This document shows, one piece after another, positions 1 to 11,185 of a DNA stretch of 64,000 nt. The stretch is from assembly GCA_033964015.1 (NCBI GenBank), contig CM066912.1, positions 31,396,532 through 31,460,531 on the forward strand, read 5' to 3'. The notes below the pieces were generated by a model. The model was not told the DNA's origin. It saw only the letters and a list, made by a program, of their open reading frames with translations, and ran no database searches. The translations under genes and the position numbers were made by a program. This DNA comes from Scolanthus callimorphus. Lineage: Eukaryota; Cnidaria; Anthozoa; Actiniaria; Edwardsiidae. How positions within the stretch are numbered: position 1 is the first letter of the stretch; every line of letters begins with the position of its first letter.

Positions 1-1549
1 AGAATTTGTTGGTCATTCTTGAAACATTTTATCAAATCTCAGTCAGGCTATTGTTTTACAATATAAATTATAAACATTCCCAATAAACTGGTCGTGACAT
101 TTAATAATCACCCAAAACTCAAAGGAGACGTTCAACCGAAGTCAGTCAGACCAATCCATAGTTCAGAATTAGCAAATGTTGAGCTGCTATGGCTGTGCAG
201 TCTAGAGAACAACTTGAAAGTTCGCAAAGCTAAGTTCTAAACCTCATTTGAATAACAAAGCATTCAAAATGGCTGCTATTGAGCTAAACAATAGTTCACT
301 CTAAAACCTCTCTAGCTTTCGCTACGAAAGAATTCTAGCGTGCCTCCATATCTACGATTTAAAAATACATAGAAAACTATCACCTGGCAAAAAATTGGAG
401 CTTTAGCCTAAAATGCGCAATTTCCTCGAAAATTTGCTCTAATCCGCCGGACTATACTGCGATTTCTGCCAAACGCCAAACTGCGTTTTTGCTTTCATCC
501 ATCAAACGTTTTATCACAGGCCCATGGATTTTTTCGTTAGTATTTTATGGTAGAAAATGTGGGTTTGAAGCCTTTATTAGTTCAAAAAACTCTCAAAGCC
601 TCCGTGAAACCACCCAGAACATTTCACTCGTTCGATTGACGCACGATGCCAAACCGTGGTTTGTTAATTGGCGTAGAGCAGAATTATGAAAATTGCAGTA
701 TCGCGATTCACCCTGCCACTCTGTGTTGTTGTGAGCCGTCAATATTTTGTGGAATTGACGGCTCAAAAACAGCACGCAAAATTCAACGAATTTATGTTTT
801 ATTTCATTGTCAATAGTTAGAAATATCGTTTAGCTATATTTCTAGCAATATCTTATGGCAGAAAGGGATTTTTTCGCCGAAAAAGATGGAAAAATGTAAA
901 CAGAAAATGCTCGAGCTCGTGCGAAAAGCCCTTGTAATTGCGTGAGAGCGCGCGTAAATGTAATGAGAATTGAAATTTCAATCGGCAATAAATAACACTA
1001 TTTCTTGCCATTTCTTCCAGAAAATCTTCAAGAATCGCGATACAATATTAATTACGATTTTGAGACGGCAATTCCCCAAAATATTGACGACGTTGGAAGA
1101 AAATATTTTCACGTATTCAATACGTGAAAATATTTTCTCCCAACTAGCCGTCAATATTTTGTGGAATTGCCGTCTCAAAATCGTAATTAGTATAATATAT
1201 AGATTTAGGCAATGCCTAAAAGCGGAACTCCAATCATACACACCCAACGTCTTACTCACAGGGAGCTCACCTTTACAGTTTAAATCAAGAAAATTCATGT
1301 TACCATTATATGGCAATGACTGTCTTTAGCGCGTTCTGATATGCTAACAAGTCGCAGTTCACGAACGACAAAAGATAATCTCCTTGAAATAAAAAATAAG
1401 ATTTTCAACGAAATCCACAACAAAGAATACTTTGTTGTGGATTTGTCTCATTGTACTAACTAAATCTAACATTGTGACAAGGAAAATCAAGGCTAGAATA
1501 TCAGAAATGACTTGTTTAAATAAGGCAAAGCAGGACCAAAAAGTCAAGC
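1..1549. other. AT-rich non-coding stretch with inverted repeats
   Basis: No convincing exon. The stretch holds a hairpin at 733-764, a long palindrome at 1046-1195 whose arms share the core CGTCAATATTTTGTGGAATT with that hairpin, and a short perfect hairpin at about 1405-1445 (ATCCACAACAAAG paired with CTTTGTTGTGGAT). Open frames over the palindrome on both strands come from its symmetry. Confidence 0.6.
1046..1195. repeat. Long palindrome (MITE-like), arms about 70 bp
   Basis: The left arm reads ATTACGATTTTGAGACGGCA and continues to TTTTCACGTATT; the right arm is its near-perfect reverse complement. The middle is AATACGTGAAAATATTTTC. This is typical of a foldback or MITE element. The shorter hairpin at 733-764 carries a related arm sequence. 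Confidence 0.7.
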
Positions 1550-1949
1550 TTACTCAAAACTATAATTCGAGTTTGCCGGAGAAAAAGAAACCTTGAGGGA
1601 GCCAACTAAAGCAGCAAAACGTAAAAGTTACATGTAAAGTCAGAATTTTCTCATCAGGAATGCAATAAACTTGGAAGCTAAAAATATAAATAGCATAAGA
1701 AGCAATTTCAAGCTTTGTGCTTACCGATAACTGATGGATAGTGAAGTCGTTTCTTTCCTCCGAAAGTCTCCGTCGTGTTGAATTCATTCTTACTTGGCAA
1801 GCTTTTGCACAAAGCCAATTTTCCTAAATATATTATTCGGCTAAAACCATCGCAATTTTCTGTTATTGTCAATCCAGTTCTGGCTCCCTGTTCGTAGATC
1901 TCATATGAGTATCCGAAGAACACATCGTTTGCAGCTTTTACGAAAGAAA
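1550..1949 (-). CDS. Last two exons of an unrecognised protein-coding gene
   Basis: Two minus-strand exons fit together. The upstream exon (1725-1949) follows an AG acceptor, reads open for 74 codons and ends at a GTAAGC donor in phase 1. The terminal exon (1550-1605) follows a pyrimidine-rich acceptor ending CTTTAG, begins in the matching phase and reads 17 codons to a TAA. The joined peptide contains GYSYEIYEQGARTGLTITEN, then CDGFSRIIYLGKLALCKSLP, and ends PANSNYSFE. I do not recognise the family and see no hydrophobic segment. Earlier exons should lie to the right, above position 1950, but I could not place them. The acceptor of the longer exon is weak. What is seen: open frames and matched splice phases. 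That it is a real gene is inference. Confidence 0.35.
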
Positions 1950-3430
1950 CTGTTGTTTTTCTTCAGAAGAACGCCGAAGTCTTGCTTCGCCGTGGGCCGG
2001 GTATTCTGCAATCTAGCCTTTGAATCTTTTGCAACTCCCTCATAGTTTCTCCAAAATGACTAAACAACATAATGAAATATCGGCGAAGAATCGAATCCGA
2101 AGTATTTTGACAATCCTTAGAGAATTCTTTTGAGCGACAGAGCGGAAAAAACCCTGCTAAAATCACTAAATTTCAAATAATAAGGTCGGGTTAACTCAGA
2201 TAAGCTTGATTTTTTTGCATACAGACTCCTCATTTGATGGAAAACAAAATATCAAAAATGACTTTTTTCTAATGGATCCGTCTTTGAGATATTAGGCTTT
2301 AAACTTTGGTTTCTGTGCCATTTTATGGGAGAATTAGCATTTTGATCAGGAATTATGCAAACTTTGGTCGACCATATCTAAAAGTCATATTCTTCAAATT
2401 TCTTTAAAAATCGGAATTAAGCTTTTGGTCACAGAAACTCTTTGTATACGGAATCTTGAGCTTATATTTTGAAATATGGCGAAGGTAGACATTTTATTTT
2501 TGGTAATTTCCGCTCTGTCCTTTTGAGCACATTTGGCGTGGTTCGCACCCACGAGTTTGTCTCAGTTTGACTCAACAAAAATTACGTCTGAATGAACTCG
2601 AGTGAGCCGACGCGGGCGCGTGTTTTGTGAGTTTTTTCGGCGGGAAAATGAAGGAGCGACTTCCGGTCCGTGTCCCCTGCCAAGCACCGCGTCATACAAA
2701 GCACCGCTTCTCTCCACCGCGGCGCTGTGCTGGAGGACAAAATGTCACGCGCGCTCAGTGATCCAAGACGGACTGTGATTGGCTGTGTACGGGTCGCCAA
2801 AAACGCAAGTGCGCATTCGTAAATAAGAGCCCGCGATGTTTTCGTAAGCCGCTGAACGTATCGTTTTGGCTTGGATGGGTTGCTTTCTCATGTGACGTTG
2901 AATGATACGTATGGGGCTCCACTCCGTGCCTTCGGCACGGGAAGTTCCGCTAATATAGTATTATTGAAAAGTATTTATATCTATTCGAAGCGTTTTTGAC
3001 GCAATTCACCCCACGTTATATTTTGCATAGCGGTGTTTCTGTGCTTCGGCCGCCATTGGAGAATGGATGATGTGCTTCGTGCAAACTCCGTGATGATCAC
3101 GTGGCTATCACGTGCCCCGTCCTACCTAGCACACATGTCGCACTGCATTATCCGGCAAAGCGGCATGACAACTCACGTGACGGACTTGGTGGGAAAGCAC
3201 GAGAGAGGATCTTGCGTCCTTGTATGCCGATCAGCTGGTGGGACGTTGACTCCACAACGGTTGAATTCACAATTCGAAAGGGGTTCATCGTTGTCTGGAC
3301 TCTTATTTACCACGTTTTATGTCATCATCATTGTCAAAATGTTGTGGACTCACAAGCCGCAGGGGAGCGGTTTTCCGTTGGTTTAGAAGCGCGTGTATGC
3401 TGAGTTGTCTGGACTCTTAGGGCTGGTTTC
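1950..3430. other. Intergenic, no gene seen
   Basis: Frames of 67-117 codons occur but have no recognisable domain, no codon-like composition and no good splice context. Composition rises in GC at about 2580-3250, with several CACGTG-type sites. I see no defined element. Confidence 0.4.
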
Positions 3431-3432
3431 AT

Positions 3433-3570
3433 TCTCGTGTCCAGAGCTCCCCGGCTCGTCACCTCGCGGGGGAGGCTCTAGTGGCAACCATTTAAGTCCT
3501 TTGCCGATTGGCTGATTGTGAACGTTGGAACATGCGCTGAAATGTCTTTCTCTCAGCGGCTCTGTATTAA
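3433..3570. mobile_element. Partial copy of the CATTCTCG MITE family
   Basis: The segment begins with TTCTCGTGTCCAGAGCTCCC and CGGCTCGTCACCTCGCGGGG, the same terminal arm as the complete element at 5098-5299, followed by the same internal stretch in a different order. I do not see the matching right terminus, so this is a truncated or rearranged copy. Confidence 0.5.
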
Positions 3571-3856
3571 ATCTTAATAATAATAGGCTTTAATATCCAT
3601 TTTGAAAATACGCATACAATGAATTAACAATATATAATATATATATAAAAAAAACATCGATTTGTGTTATTTACCGGATACAGGTATCTCGAGCTGCCCT
3701 TGGTACAAAAGAATTCAATGGCGCGAGGTATTGCTAAACTATGTGTCTTGCGGAGGTTATGCCCATCAGCGACTCGTTTCGGGAGGAGATGGTGGTTAGG
3801 ATGTAGCACATCCATCATTCTCTTGATCTCTTTTTTGGGCTGCAGCTTCCCTTCTA

Positions 3857-4139
3857 AGGGTCCGTACGCTTTCTGAATAACAAAAATCCAGTATTTTCCA
3901 GGAACGTCTTTAGTTATTTTTCCAAGAGTTTTTATTGGGTGGAAATGCCCCCTCCCCCAAAAAAACATGATAAGTCTGGAGGATGTCATAGTCTGCAGCC
4001 CAAAACCAGATTCACGAAACTGACTCTGATTCAACCACATTTAAGTTTAAACGTTTTTCCAGGATTTTCCTTAAAATTCCAGGACTTTCAAGGACTTTCC
4101 AGGAAGGAAATGGAAATCCAGGACGCGTACGAACCCTGC
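3857..4139. mobile_element. MITE with GGGTCCGTACGC-type ends
   Basis: The left end reads AGGGTCCGTACGC and the right end GCGTACGAACCCTGCCTT, which are imperfect inverted repeats. The right interior is rich in CCAGGACTTTC-type motifs, a pattern common in interspersed animal MITEs. Classification to a superfamily is not possible from this copy alone. Confidence 0.45.
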
Positions 4140-4174
4140 CTTCACTTTACAAGGCTGGTGAAGGAAAGCGACGA

Positions 4175-4437
4175 GCCCTAATTATTCTCATGCTACGATC
4201 TTGTACTCGTTGGAGATCCTCTTCGAGATACTTTGGTAGACCTCCCCAGACTGGTGATCCGTATTCAAGAACTGGACGGATTCGAGTATTGTAGACCGCC
4301 ATGCCAACTTGAGCCTTTCTGCATTCTCGCAAATAGAACAGCCTTTTGTTCGCCTTCCGAGAAGTCTCTTCAATGTGATGGTTCCAACGTAGATCGTTTT
4401 GCTGCCACACCCCTAGCAATTTGAATGTGGAGACCCT
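4175..4437 (-). pseudogene. LINE reverse transcriptase, C-terminal fragment
   Basis: The minus-strand frame contains TFKLLGVWQQNDLRWNHHIE, then NTRIRPVLEYGSPVWGGLPK and LQRVQDRSMRII. This is the conserved stretch just after the catalytic palm of non-LTR retrotransposon reverse transcriptases (Jockey/CR1-like), where 'LGV...DL.W..H' and 'R.VLEY..PVW' recur. The catalytic YxDD segment and the endonuclease are absent, so it is a 5'-truncated dead copy. Upstream, the frame runs into an unrelated repeat (TAATTTTCAAGATGGCGGTC) shared with 13050, 56940 and 62208. Confidence 0.75.
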
Positions 4438-4549
4438 CTCTAGGGGGGTACGGCTAATGTGGAGCCAGTCTCGCGACAACCTCGTCCCAAGGGACTTGTG
4501 GGTAATTTTCAAGATGGCGGTCGAAAAAAATGCGACTTTCAACTTCGCG

Positions 4550-5088
4550 ACCTAACAAGTATGCAAAATATCGAAAATCGCTGACACGGTTTTGCAGTTC
4601 ATTTCTCCGAGATTAAAATCCGACAAAGTGTGAAATTGTGCAACAAACCGCTAGTGGTCTGGAGCTTCTCAAGTAAACAAGGTAGTTCTCAGTTCGTTCG
4701 GGTCTTAAAAATACAAGAAAATAAAAAAAACTTCGATAAACTAAACAACGTCATAAGATAGAGCAATATTTTAGCTTTAAAATGATATATAGCTGATTAT
4801 CATAGCATAAATTGCGACGCGACGAGAATTTTTTCCCGAAGACATCCCTCACGGGTTTACAGAGACCTTTTAAGGTCTTAAAAGGACGCCCCTTGCATGA
4901 GTAGTGAACAATCAACCTTATCCCCATAGTTATCTGTTACCACAAAGTATTTACAGGTCAGAACAATCACAATGCGATCCATGTGGGACATTCCTGTTTC
5001 GATTATTTCGATTTATTGGCTATTATCTCATACATCAATTATTTTTTCATCATAATAATGATTTTCTTTGACATATATCACGTGAAAC
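4550..5088. other. Intergenic, nothing recognised
   Basis: AT-rich sequence without an open frame of interest or visible repeat structure. Confidence 0.4.
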
Positions 5089-5097
5089 GCCCTTTAC

Positions 5098-5299
5098 CAT
5101 TCTCGAACCCAGAGTTCCCCGGCTCGTAACCTCGCGGGGGATGCTCTGGTGACAGCCACTGACGCATGCGCGAGATTTAATACAGAGCCGCATGTTCCAA
5201 CGCTCAAACCAACCAATCAGCGACGGCCCTCAAATGGATGTCCCCAGAGCCTCCCCTGCGAGCAGACGATCGAGCTGGGGAGCTCTGGGTACGAGAATG
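5098..5299. mobile_element. Complete MITE with 9-bp target duplication (Mutator-like)
   Basis: The element starts CATTCTCGAACCCAGAGTTC and ends AGCTCTGGGTACGAGAATG, an inverted repeat of about 30 bp. It is flanked by the direct repeat GCCCTTTAC at 5089-5097 and 5300-5308. A 9-bp duplication with long inverted ends is typical of Mutator-like DNA transposons. At 202 bp it is non-autonomous. Related partial copies lie at 3433, about 5361-5552 and 11690-11748. Confidence 0.75.
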
Positions 5300-5360
5300 G
5301 CCCTTTACTGTCGACGTTCTTTTTACGCATTCGCAGAAACATTACAAATACGTTCTCGGG

Positions 5361-5552
5361 TCCAAGGCTCTGGTGACAGCCATTGACGCACGCGCGAAAT
5401 TTGATACAGAGTCGTTGAGAGAAAAACCTTTAAGCGGATGCTCCAACGTTCAATATCAGCCAATCAGCGAAGGCCCTCAAATGGCCGCCACCAGAGCACC
5501 AGAGCCTCCCCTGCGAGGTGACGAGCTGGGAAGGTCTGGGTACGAGAATGCT
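5361..5552. mobile_element. Diverged partial copy of the CATTCTCG MITE
   Basis: Shares the internal GGCTCTGGTGACAGCCA and the right terminus CTGGGTACGAGAATG with the complete element just upstream, but lacks the proper left end. Probably an older truncated insertion. Confidence 0.55.
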
Positions 5553-5819
5553 ACAGAACAATAAATCTCAGTTTCTCGAAATATTCAGGGTCTTGACGTT
5601 TGGTTTGTGTCATTTTGGGTGCCATAATTTTCATATCAAAGGCTAGACAAGCCTTGCCCAATCAACTCCCTTCCTCGATCGCATCTGGTCGCCAATGGCG
5701 ACTAGGTGTAGGGTCTTGCGAGCAAAGGGTTCAACCTTGTCGCCAAAGGGCGACTTACCTTTCCAGTCTGAAGATTTTCAAAAGATGGAGATCACAGCGG
5801 CGGACAAAAGTATCGTTAA

Positions 5820-6036
5820 AGCCTGGTGCACACTAGCGACATAAGGACGTTATGTTGGAACGAAAAAAGCACGGGAAATTAATTGAAACAATCAATATTT
5901 TCCATGGATCATCATTAGATTACTTTACCAAAGCATTCTTATGTTATTTTTTGTCGACTTCAACTCCTTGAAACCACTAAATTGTATTCGCGTGACATTT
6001 GTCTTATGTCGTTATGTCGCAAGTGTGCACCAGGCT
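5820..6036. mobile_element. Harbinger-like MITE, copy 1 (217 bp)
   Basis: Ends are AGCCTGGTGCACACTAGCG and AAGTGTGCACCAGGCT, flanked on both sides by TAA (5817-5819 and 6037-6039). A 3-bp TAA/TTA duplication is the hallmark of PIF/Harbinger transposons. A second copy with the same flanking TAA lies at 31617-31840. Confidence 0.75.
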
Positions 6037-6274
6037 TAACACCCCGCTTCCCCTTCCAATGTTGGAGCATGCCAATTTGAATTGAACGCTGCGCGCACCA
6101 AACAACATTTTAACAGGGGAGCGGGGAACAGCCTGGATAGCCAAGTGTGCTTATTTTTGGCCCCGATTGCAGTTTCCCAAATTGGCGACCAAACTTCACT
6201 ATGTGGCGACTAGAATGTTGTATTTAGTCGTCAATGTTAATGCAAAGGAGGAATAGTTTGGCACTCACTCAACG

Positions 6275-6341
6275 TCAGCTGTGTAGAACGTGTGCATTGC
6301 AGTGGCCGAGCAAGGGGTAATTCTGCACATTATCTTTGCTG
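6275..6341 (-). repeat. Short repeat also found right of the Penelope pair
   Basis: On the minus strand this reads CAGCAAAGATAATGTGCAGA, ATTACCCCTTGCTCGGCCAC and onward to CACAGCTGAC. The same sequence occurs in plus orientation at 11586-11651 and 11871-11938, on the other side of the head-to-head Penelope pair. Confidence 0.7.
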
Positions 6342-6404
6342 AAAGTGACAATAAAATCATGTTCAATCCCCCAAATCGCATAGCAAACAGCAGAAACGAC
6401 TTTG

Positions 6405-6426
6405 ATATATATATATATATATATAC
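6405..6426. repeat. (AT)n microsatellite
   Basis: Uninterrupted TA dinucleotides beside the left Penelope-like element. Similar tracts occur at 11251-11270 and about 11480-11504 on the right. Confidence 0.9.
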
Positions 6427-6580
6427 TGTAGAATATGGTGAATTGTGGAGCCAGAACAATCCCTACCAGTAGAAGGATCCACAAAAGGATTCACAGTTGG
6501 TCGGCTTGATAATGAAGAGGAGAATTGAAGAATGAGCCAAACCAGCAACTTCTAAAGTTCCATAAAAATTTTATTTAAAC

Positions 6581-6604
6581 GTTTCGGCCTTCGGCCTTCA
6601 TCAG
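6581..6604 (-). ncRNA. Hammerhead-like core at 3' end of Penelope copy
   Basis: On the minus strand this reads CTGATGA, A, GGCC, GAA, GGCC, GAAAC. CTGATGA and GAAAC are the two conserved strands of the hammerhead ribozyme core and GGCC/GGCC forms stem II. Penelope-like elements are known to carry hammerhead motifs. I cannot place stems I and III or a clear cleavage triplet, and one extra A sits before stem II, so activity is uncertain. Confidence 0.45.
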
Positions 6605-6772
6605 TAAAAATTTTAAAAACTAGTGTCCAAACTGAATAACTAACGGAATTACAAGTAATAAATAGGGTTAAAAACAATAGGGTTAAAAATACAAAGCTGA
6701 TTGTGTTAAAAATGTATTTAAGGAAACATAGGAGATTTAAAAACCTTAACACTATTCATTGCAAGCATTCTA

Positions 6773-8551
6773 CTATGTAAACTTTATTCTATTTAATGAC
6801 CTATATTCACAACGCTTGTTTAGACCGTGTGACTGGAGACATCTAAGTTGCGAGGTCCAATAAGCTTTGCGATTCAAAAGTATTGTTTCTAAATTCTCAC
6901 GGGCTCTAATTTGTTCTATGACTATGAAGTCGAAATCCTTAAGTGCGTGCGGCGAGCTATTAAAGTGTTTTGAAACTTCGCAGGTCTTTCTGTTGGCGCG
7001 CATATGCGATTTATGGTTACGAAAGCGGACTTTAAATTCGTTCTTAGTAGATCCAATATATTGGAGTCTACAAAGATTGCACGATACTAAATATATAACA
7101 TTGGTTGAATTGCAGCTTACGTTCTCCTTAATAGAGTAAGTGCGACCCGTTGCAAAACTACTAAATTTATCGGTGTCTAAAAGAAAATTATTGCATAGGT
7201 CACACCTCTTATGACAATGCGAACAACGCCCCCCCCCCCCCCCCTTCTCTTGGTTGTCTGGGCGTGACCGAAATTTAGAGGGTGCTATGAGCTCTTTTAG
7301 ATTTTTGGTTCGTCTAAAAGAAGGCGTGAGAGACTTAGGCGGAAAAGCCGCCTGAAGTAACTGAGAATTATATACGAGATGGCTGTGCTTATTAATTACC
7401 TTGGCGATATCTGGCAATCTAGGATTGTAATCTAGTACGAGAGGTATAATTTTCTTAGCTTCTCTAGGGGTTGGTCTGAGTATTTCAGACCTTTCTTTTC
7501 TGAAGGATTTATTGAATTTGCCTTGAATAAGGGGTTTGGGGTAGCCCTATGCTCTAGATAAGCCTGATACTCACGGGCGCGCAAATTCCGTTGCTCCTGG
7601 GAAGAGCAGTTCCTATTGAGCCTCAGAGCTACACCATAAGGCACCGCGCGCTTACAATGTATAGGGTGTGAACTATTGAATGGTAAGTAAAGATGGCTAT
7701 CAGTGGGCTTAGAATAAATATCCGTAGAAATAAAGCCATCTACTAGATTAAGAGTAAGGTCTAATACGTTGAGCTTTGTTTCCGAAAATACCAACTCAAA
7801 TTTAATGGTGGGGTACAGGGAGTTGATGTAGTCCGTAAACTCGTGAAGTTTGTCCAACCCGTGTGTCCAAACTTCAACTACATCATCCCTGTACCTCCAC
7901 CATAAATTCGGTTTTACAGGACCCTGGATAGCGAGCTCATCTATGTGGCCCATAGCCAGGTCAGCGTAGCTGCATGCGTTTTTTGGTCCCATGGCGGTAC
8001 CGTGACACTGAACAAAGTGCTCCCCCCCGAATGCGCTATTATTAGAATTTAAGCAGATTTGTACTGCTTCTACGATGCATTCCGTGGACGGAATTTTGAC
8101 CTCCCTACTATCAAGCGCTTTACGTACTGCGGTTATACCTAAATTGTTATCGATGTTAGGGAACATTGCTACTACGTCCCATGAAACAAGAAGTGTATCT
8201 TGTGGGAGGGGCCCCCTACTATTAAGCTCATTAATCTTATTGATAAGGTCAGTCGTGTCCTTAAGAAAGGACGGAAGTTTCTGAGAAAATGGCTTGAGAA
8301 AGTGCTCGGTGAAAGCAGATAGCCGCTCGATTGCCGTGCCGCAGCAAGATGTGATAAGGCGCAAGGGATTTCCTGGCTTATGGGTCTTAACATTTCCAAA
8401 AGCCACGCCAGGTTTAGGGGTAATTTCCGTAACCCATTCCGCAACCTCGCGGGATATCTGCTTTTCCGTAACCCATTTTTCACTCCATTCTTTAACACTA
8501 TGAAGATGAGAAACAGTGGGATCATCACTTGGCTTAGTATAATGAAGCTCA
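6773..8551 (-). pseudogene. Penelope-like RT/GIY-YIG polyprotein, frameshifted
   Basis: The reverse transcriptase part (7432-8551) shows LLVSWDVVAMFPNIDNN, CHGTAMGPKNACSYADLAMG and the catalytic box YRDD (codons at 7882-7893). The C-terminal part (6773-7417) has a cysteine cluster CSHCHKRCDLCNNF and then the nuclease motif NVIYLVSCNLCRLQYIGSTK followed by FKVRFRNHKSHM, matching GIY-YIG nucleases. The two parts are in different frames: relative to the other copy one base is missing near the codons for EHRA (about 7545). A long C run at 7231-7246 lies inside the frame. The start is lost. The encoded protein would have primed reverse transcription at a nicked target, but this copy cannot make it whole. 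Confidence 0.85.
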
Positions 8552-8559
8552 TTATTTAA

Positions 8560-10993
8560 ATGACTAGAAATTCTAAGATTACAGCGCCTGAGGACGAAAG
8601 GAACAGCACCACGCCTACTCGGAATCGCCCAAAGAATAGAAGATTCAACAAGAAGTCAAGAAACAAGAATCAAACCGGAAACAATGCTGCCGAGGAGGAT
8701 CAAGTTAATCAAGACCCCACACCCAACTCTCAAGCAAGCCAGGATACAAGCCCTATCAATTTAACGGAGGAGGAACTTACGCAAGCCCAGAATGATTTAC
8801 TATCCAAAGGCCCTTCATTCTGCCCAACCCCGAAAGATGTGAACTGGCTTAAAGTTCAAGAGGATTTAGATGGGTTCGAGAGGAGAGTTAGGATTGCAGC
8901 CTTCTTTGCTAACCGCCCACCACCTGCGGACAAGGATCCTGACCCCACTACGCTCCCAGATTTACCTAAAAAAAGTAAGTGGGTCCCGCCAAAGGCTTCT
9001 CCAGAGGTGGAACTGTTTTTGAACAAAGTTAGGAATGATATTTTGGACCCTAGAAATGTTAGGAAACCGGCCGATAATCTTTCCCTAGAAGAGAGGGAAG
9101 CGTTGAAACAATTACGAAATGATGAAAATAAGGTCATTAGAATTCAAGATAAAGGGTCTCGTTTTGTAATCCTAGATCAGGAGGATTATAAGGAGAAAAT
9201 TTCTAGTCATTTAAATAATGAGCTTCATTATACTAAGCCAAGTGATGATCCCACTGTTTCTCATCTTCATAGTGTTAAAGAATGGAGTGAAAAATGGGTT
9301 ACGGAAAAGCAGATATCCCGCGAGGTTGCGGAATGGGTTACGGAAATTACCCCTAAACCTGGCGTGGCTTTTGGAAATGTTAAGACCCATAAGCCAGGAA
9401 ATCCCTTGCGCCTTATCACATCTTGCTGCGGCACGGCAATCGAGCGGCTATCTGCTTTCACCGAGCACTTTCTCAAGCCATTTTCTCAGAAACTTCCGTC
9501 CTTTCTTAAGGACACGACTGACCTTATCAATAAGATTAATGAGCTTAATAGTAGGGGGCCCCTCCCACAAGATACACTTCTTGTTTCATGGGACGTAGTA
9601 GCAATGTTCCCTAATATCGATAACAATTTAGGTATAACCGCAGTACGTAAAGCGCTTGATAGTAGGGAGGTCAAAATTCCGTCCACGGAATGCATCGTAG
9701 AAGCAGTACAAATCTGCTTAAATTCTAATAATAGCGCATTCGGGGGGGGAGCACTTTGTTCAGTGTCACGGTACCGCCATGGGACCAAAAAACGCATGCA
9801 GCTACGCTGACCTGGCTATGGGCCACATAGATGAGCTCGCTATCCAGGGTCCTGTAAAACCGAATTTATGGTGGAGGTACAGGGATGATGTAGTTGAAGT
9901 TTGAACACACGGGTTGGATAAACTTCACGAGTTTACGGACTACATCAACTCCCTGTACCCCACCATTAAATTTGAGTTGGTATTTTCGGAAACAAAGCTC
10001 AACGTATTAGACCTTACTCTTAATCTAGTAGATGGCTTTATTTCTACGGATATTTATTCTAAGCCCACTGATAGCCATCTTTACTTACCATTCAATAGTT
10101 CACACCCTATACATTGTAAGCGCGCGGTGCCTTATGGGTAGCTCTGAGCTGAGGCTCAATAGGAACTGCTCTTCCCAGGAGCAACGGAATTTGCGCGCCC
10201 GTGAGTATCAGGCTTATCTAGAGCATCAGGGCTACCCCAAACCCCTTATTCAAGGCAAATTCAATAAAGCCTTCAGAAAAGAAAGGTCTGAAATACTCAG
10301 ACCAACCCCTAGAGAAGCTAAGAAAATTATACCTCTCGTACTAGATTACAATCCTAGATTGCCAGATATCGCCAAGGTAATTAATAAGCACAGCCATCTC
10401 GTATATAATTCTCAGTTACTTCAGGCGGCTTTTCCGCCTAAGTCTCTCATGCCTTCTTTTAGACGAACCAAAAATCTAAAAGAGCTCATAGCACCCTCTA
10501 AATTTCGGCCACGCCCAGACAACCAAGAGAAGGGGGGGCGTTGTTCGCATTGTCATAAGAGGTGTGACCTATGCAACTATGTGACCTAGACACCGATAAA
10601 TTTAGTAGTTTTGCAACGGGTCGCACTTACTCTATTAAGGAGAACGTGAGCTGCAATTCAACCAATGTTATATATTTAGTATCGTGCAATCTTTGTAGAC
10701 TCCAATATATTGGATCTACTAAGAACGAATTTAAAGTCCGCTTTCGTAACCATAAATCGCATATGCGCGCCAACAGAAAGACCTGCGAAGTTTCAAAACA
10801 CTTTAATAGCTCGCCGCACGCACTTAAGGATTTCGACTTCATAGTCATAGAACAAATTAGAGCCCGTGAGAATTTAGAAACAATACTTTTGAATCGCGAA
10901 GCTTATTGGACCTCGCAACTTAGATGTCTCCAGCCACACGGTCTAAACAAGCGTTGTGAATATAGGTCATTAAATAGAATAAAGTTTACATAG
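8560..10993 (+). pseudogene. Penelope-like RT/GIY-YIG polyprotein, multiple lesions
   Basis: The first frame (8560-9810) begins MTRNSKITAPEDERNS, has a basic Asn/Arg/Lys-rich N-terminus, the N-terminal RT motif DKGSRFVILDQEDY and the palm motif LLVSWDVVAMFPNIDNN. A run of eight G at 9742-9749 (seven in the other copy) shifts the frame. Downstream the YRDD box is still visible (9878-9889). A TGG to TGA change at about 9902-9904 then stops the frame. Further indels lie near 10137 and 10575. The final part (10571-10993) carries the GIY-YIG nuclease with VIYLVSC and QYIGSTK. The element is therefore dead, although its parts are well preserved. Confidence 0.85.
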
Positions 10994-11161
10994 TAGAATG
11001 CTTGCAATGAATAGTGTTAAGGTTTTTAAATCTCCTATGTTTCCTTAAATACATTTTTAACACAATCAGCTTTGTATTTTTAACCCTATTGTTTTTAACC
11101 CTATTTATTACTTGTAATTCCGTTAGTTATTCAGTTTGGACACTAGTTTTTAAAATTTTTA

Positions 11162-11185
11162 CTGATGAAGGCCGAAGGCCGAAAC
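11162..11185 (+). ncRNA. Hammerhead-like core at 3' end of Penelope copy
   Basis: Plus-strand twin of the motif at 6581-6604: CTGATGA, A, GGCC, GAA, GGCC, GAAAC, followed by GTTTAAATAAA. Because the copies point outwards, the pair of cores lies near both outer ends of the composite. Known: hammerhead motifs occur in Penelope-like elements. Inferred: that this one once folded and cleaved. Confidence 0.45.

Larger units (their letters stand above)
6517..8571 (-). mobile_element. Penelope-like retroelement, 5'-truncated copy
   Basis: Minus-strand copy running from a 5' break near 8571 to a 3' end near 6517 (reverse strand ending CATTCTTCAATTCTCCTCTT). It encodes reverse transcriptase followed by a GIY-YIG endonuclease, the defining architecture of endonuclease-bearing Penelope-like elements. 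About 210 codons of N-terminal sequence present in the neighbouring plus-strand copy are missing. The two copies are otherwise nearly identical and face away from a common junction at 8560-8571. Confidence 0.85.

Noticed and set aside
978..1329. Overlapping 112- and 119-codon frames on opposite strands
   Set aside because: They lie over the palindrome at 1046-1195, whose symmetry produces mirrored frames; no domain or splice support.
3033..3403. 100- to 117-codon frames on the plus strand
   Set aside because: Two overlapping frames with no domain and no splice context; the higher GC content explains the lack of stops.
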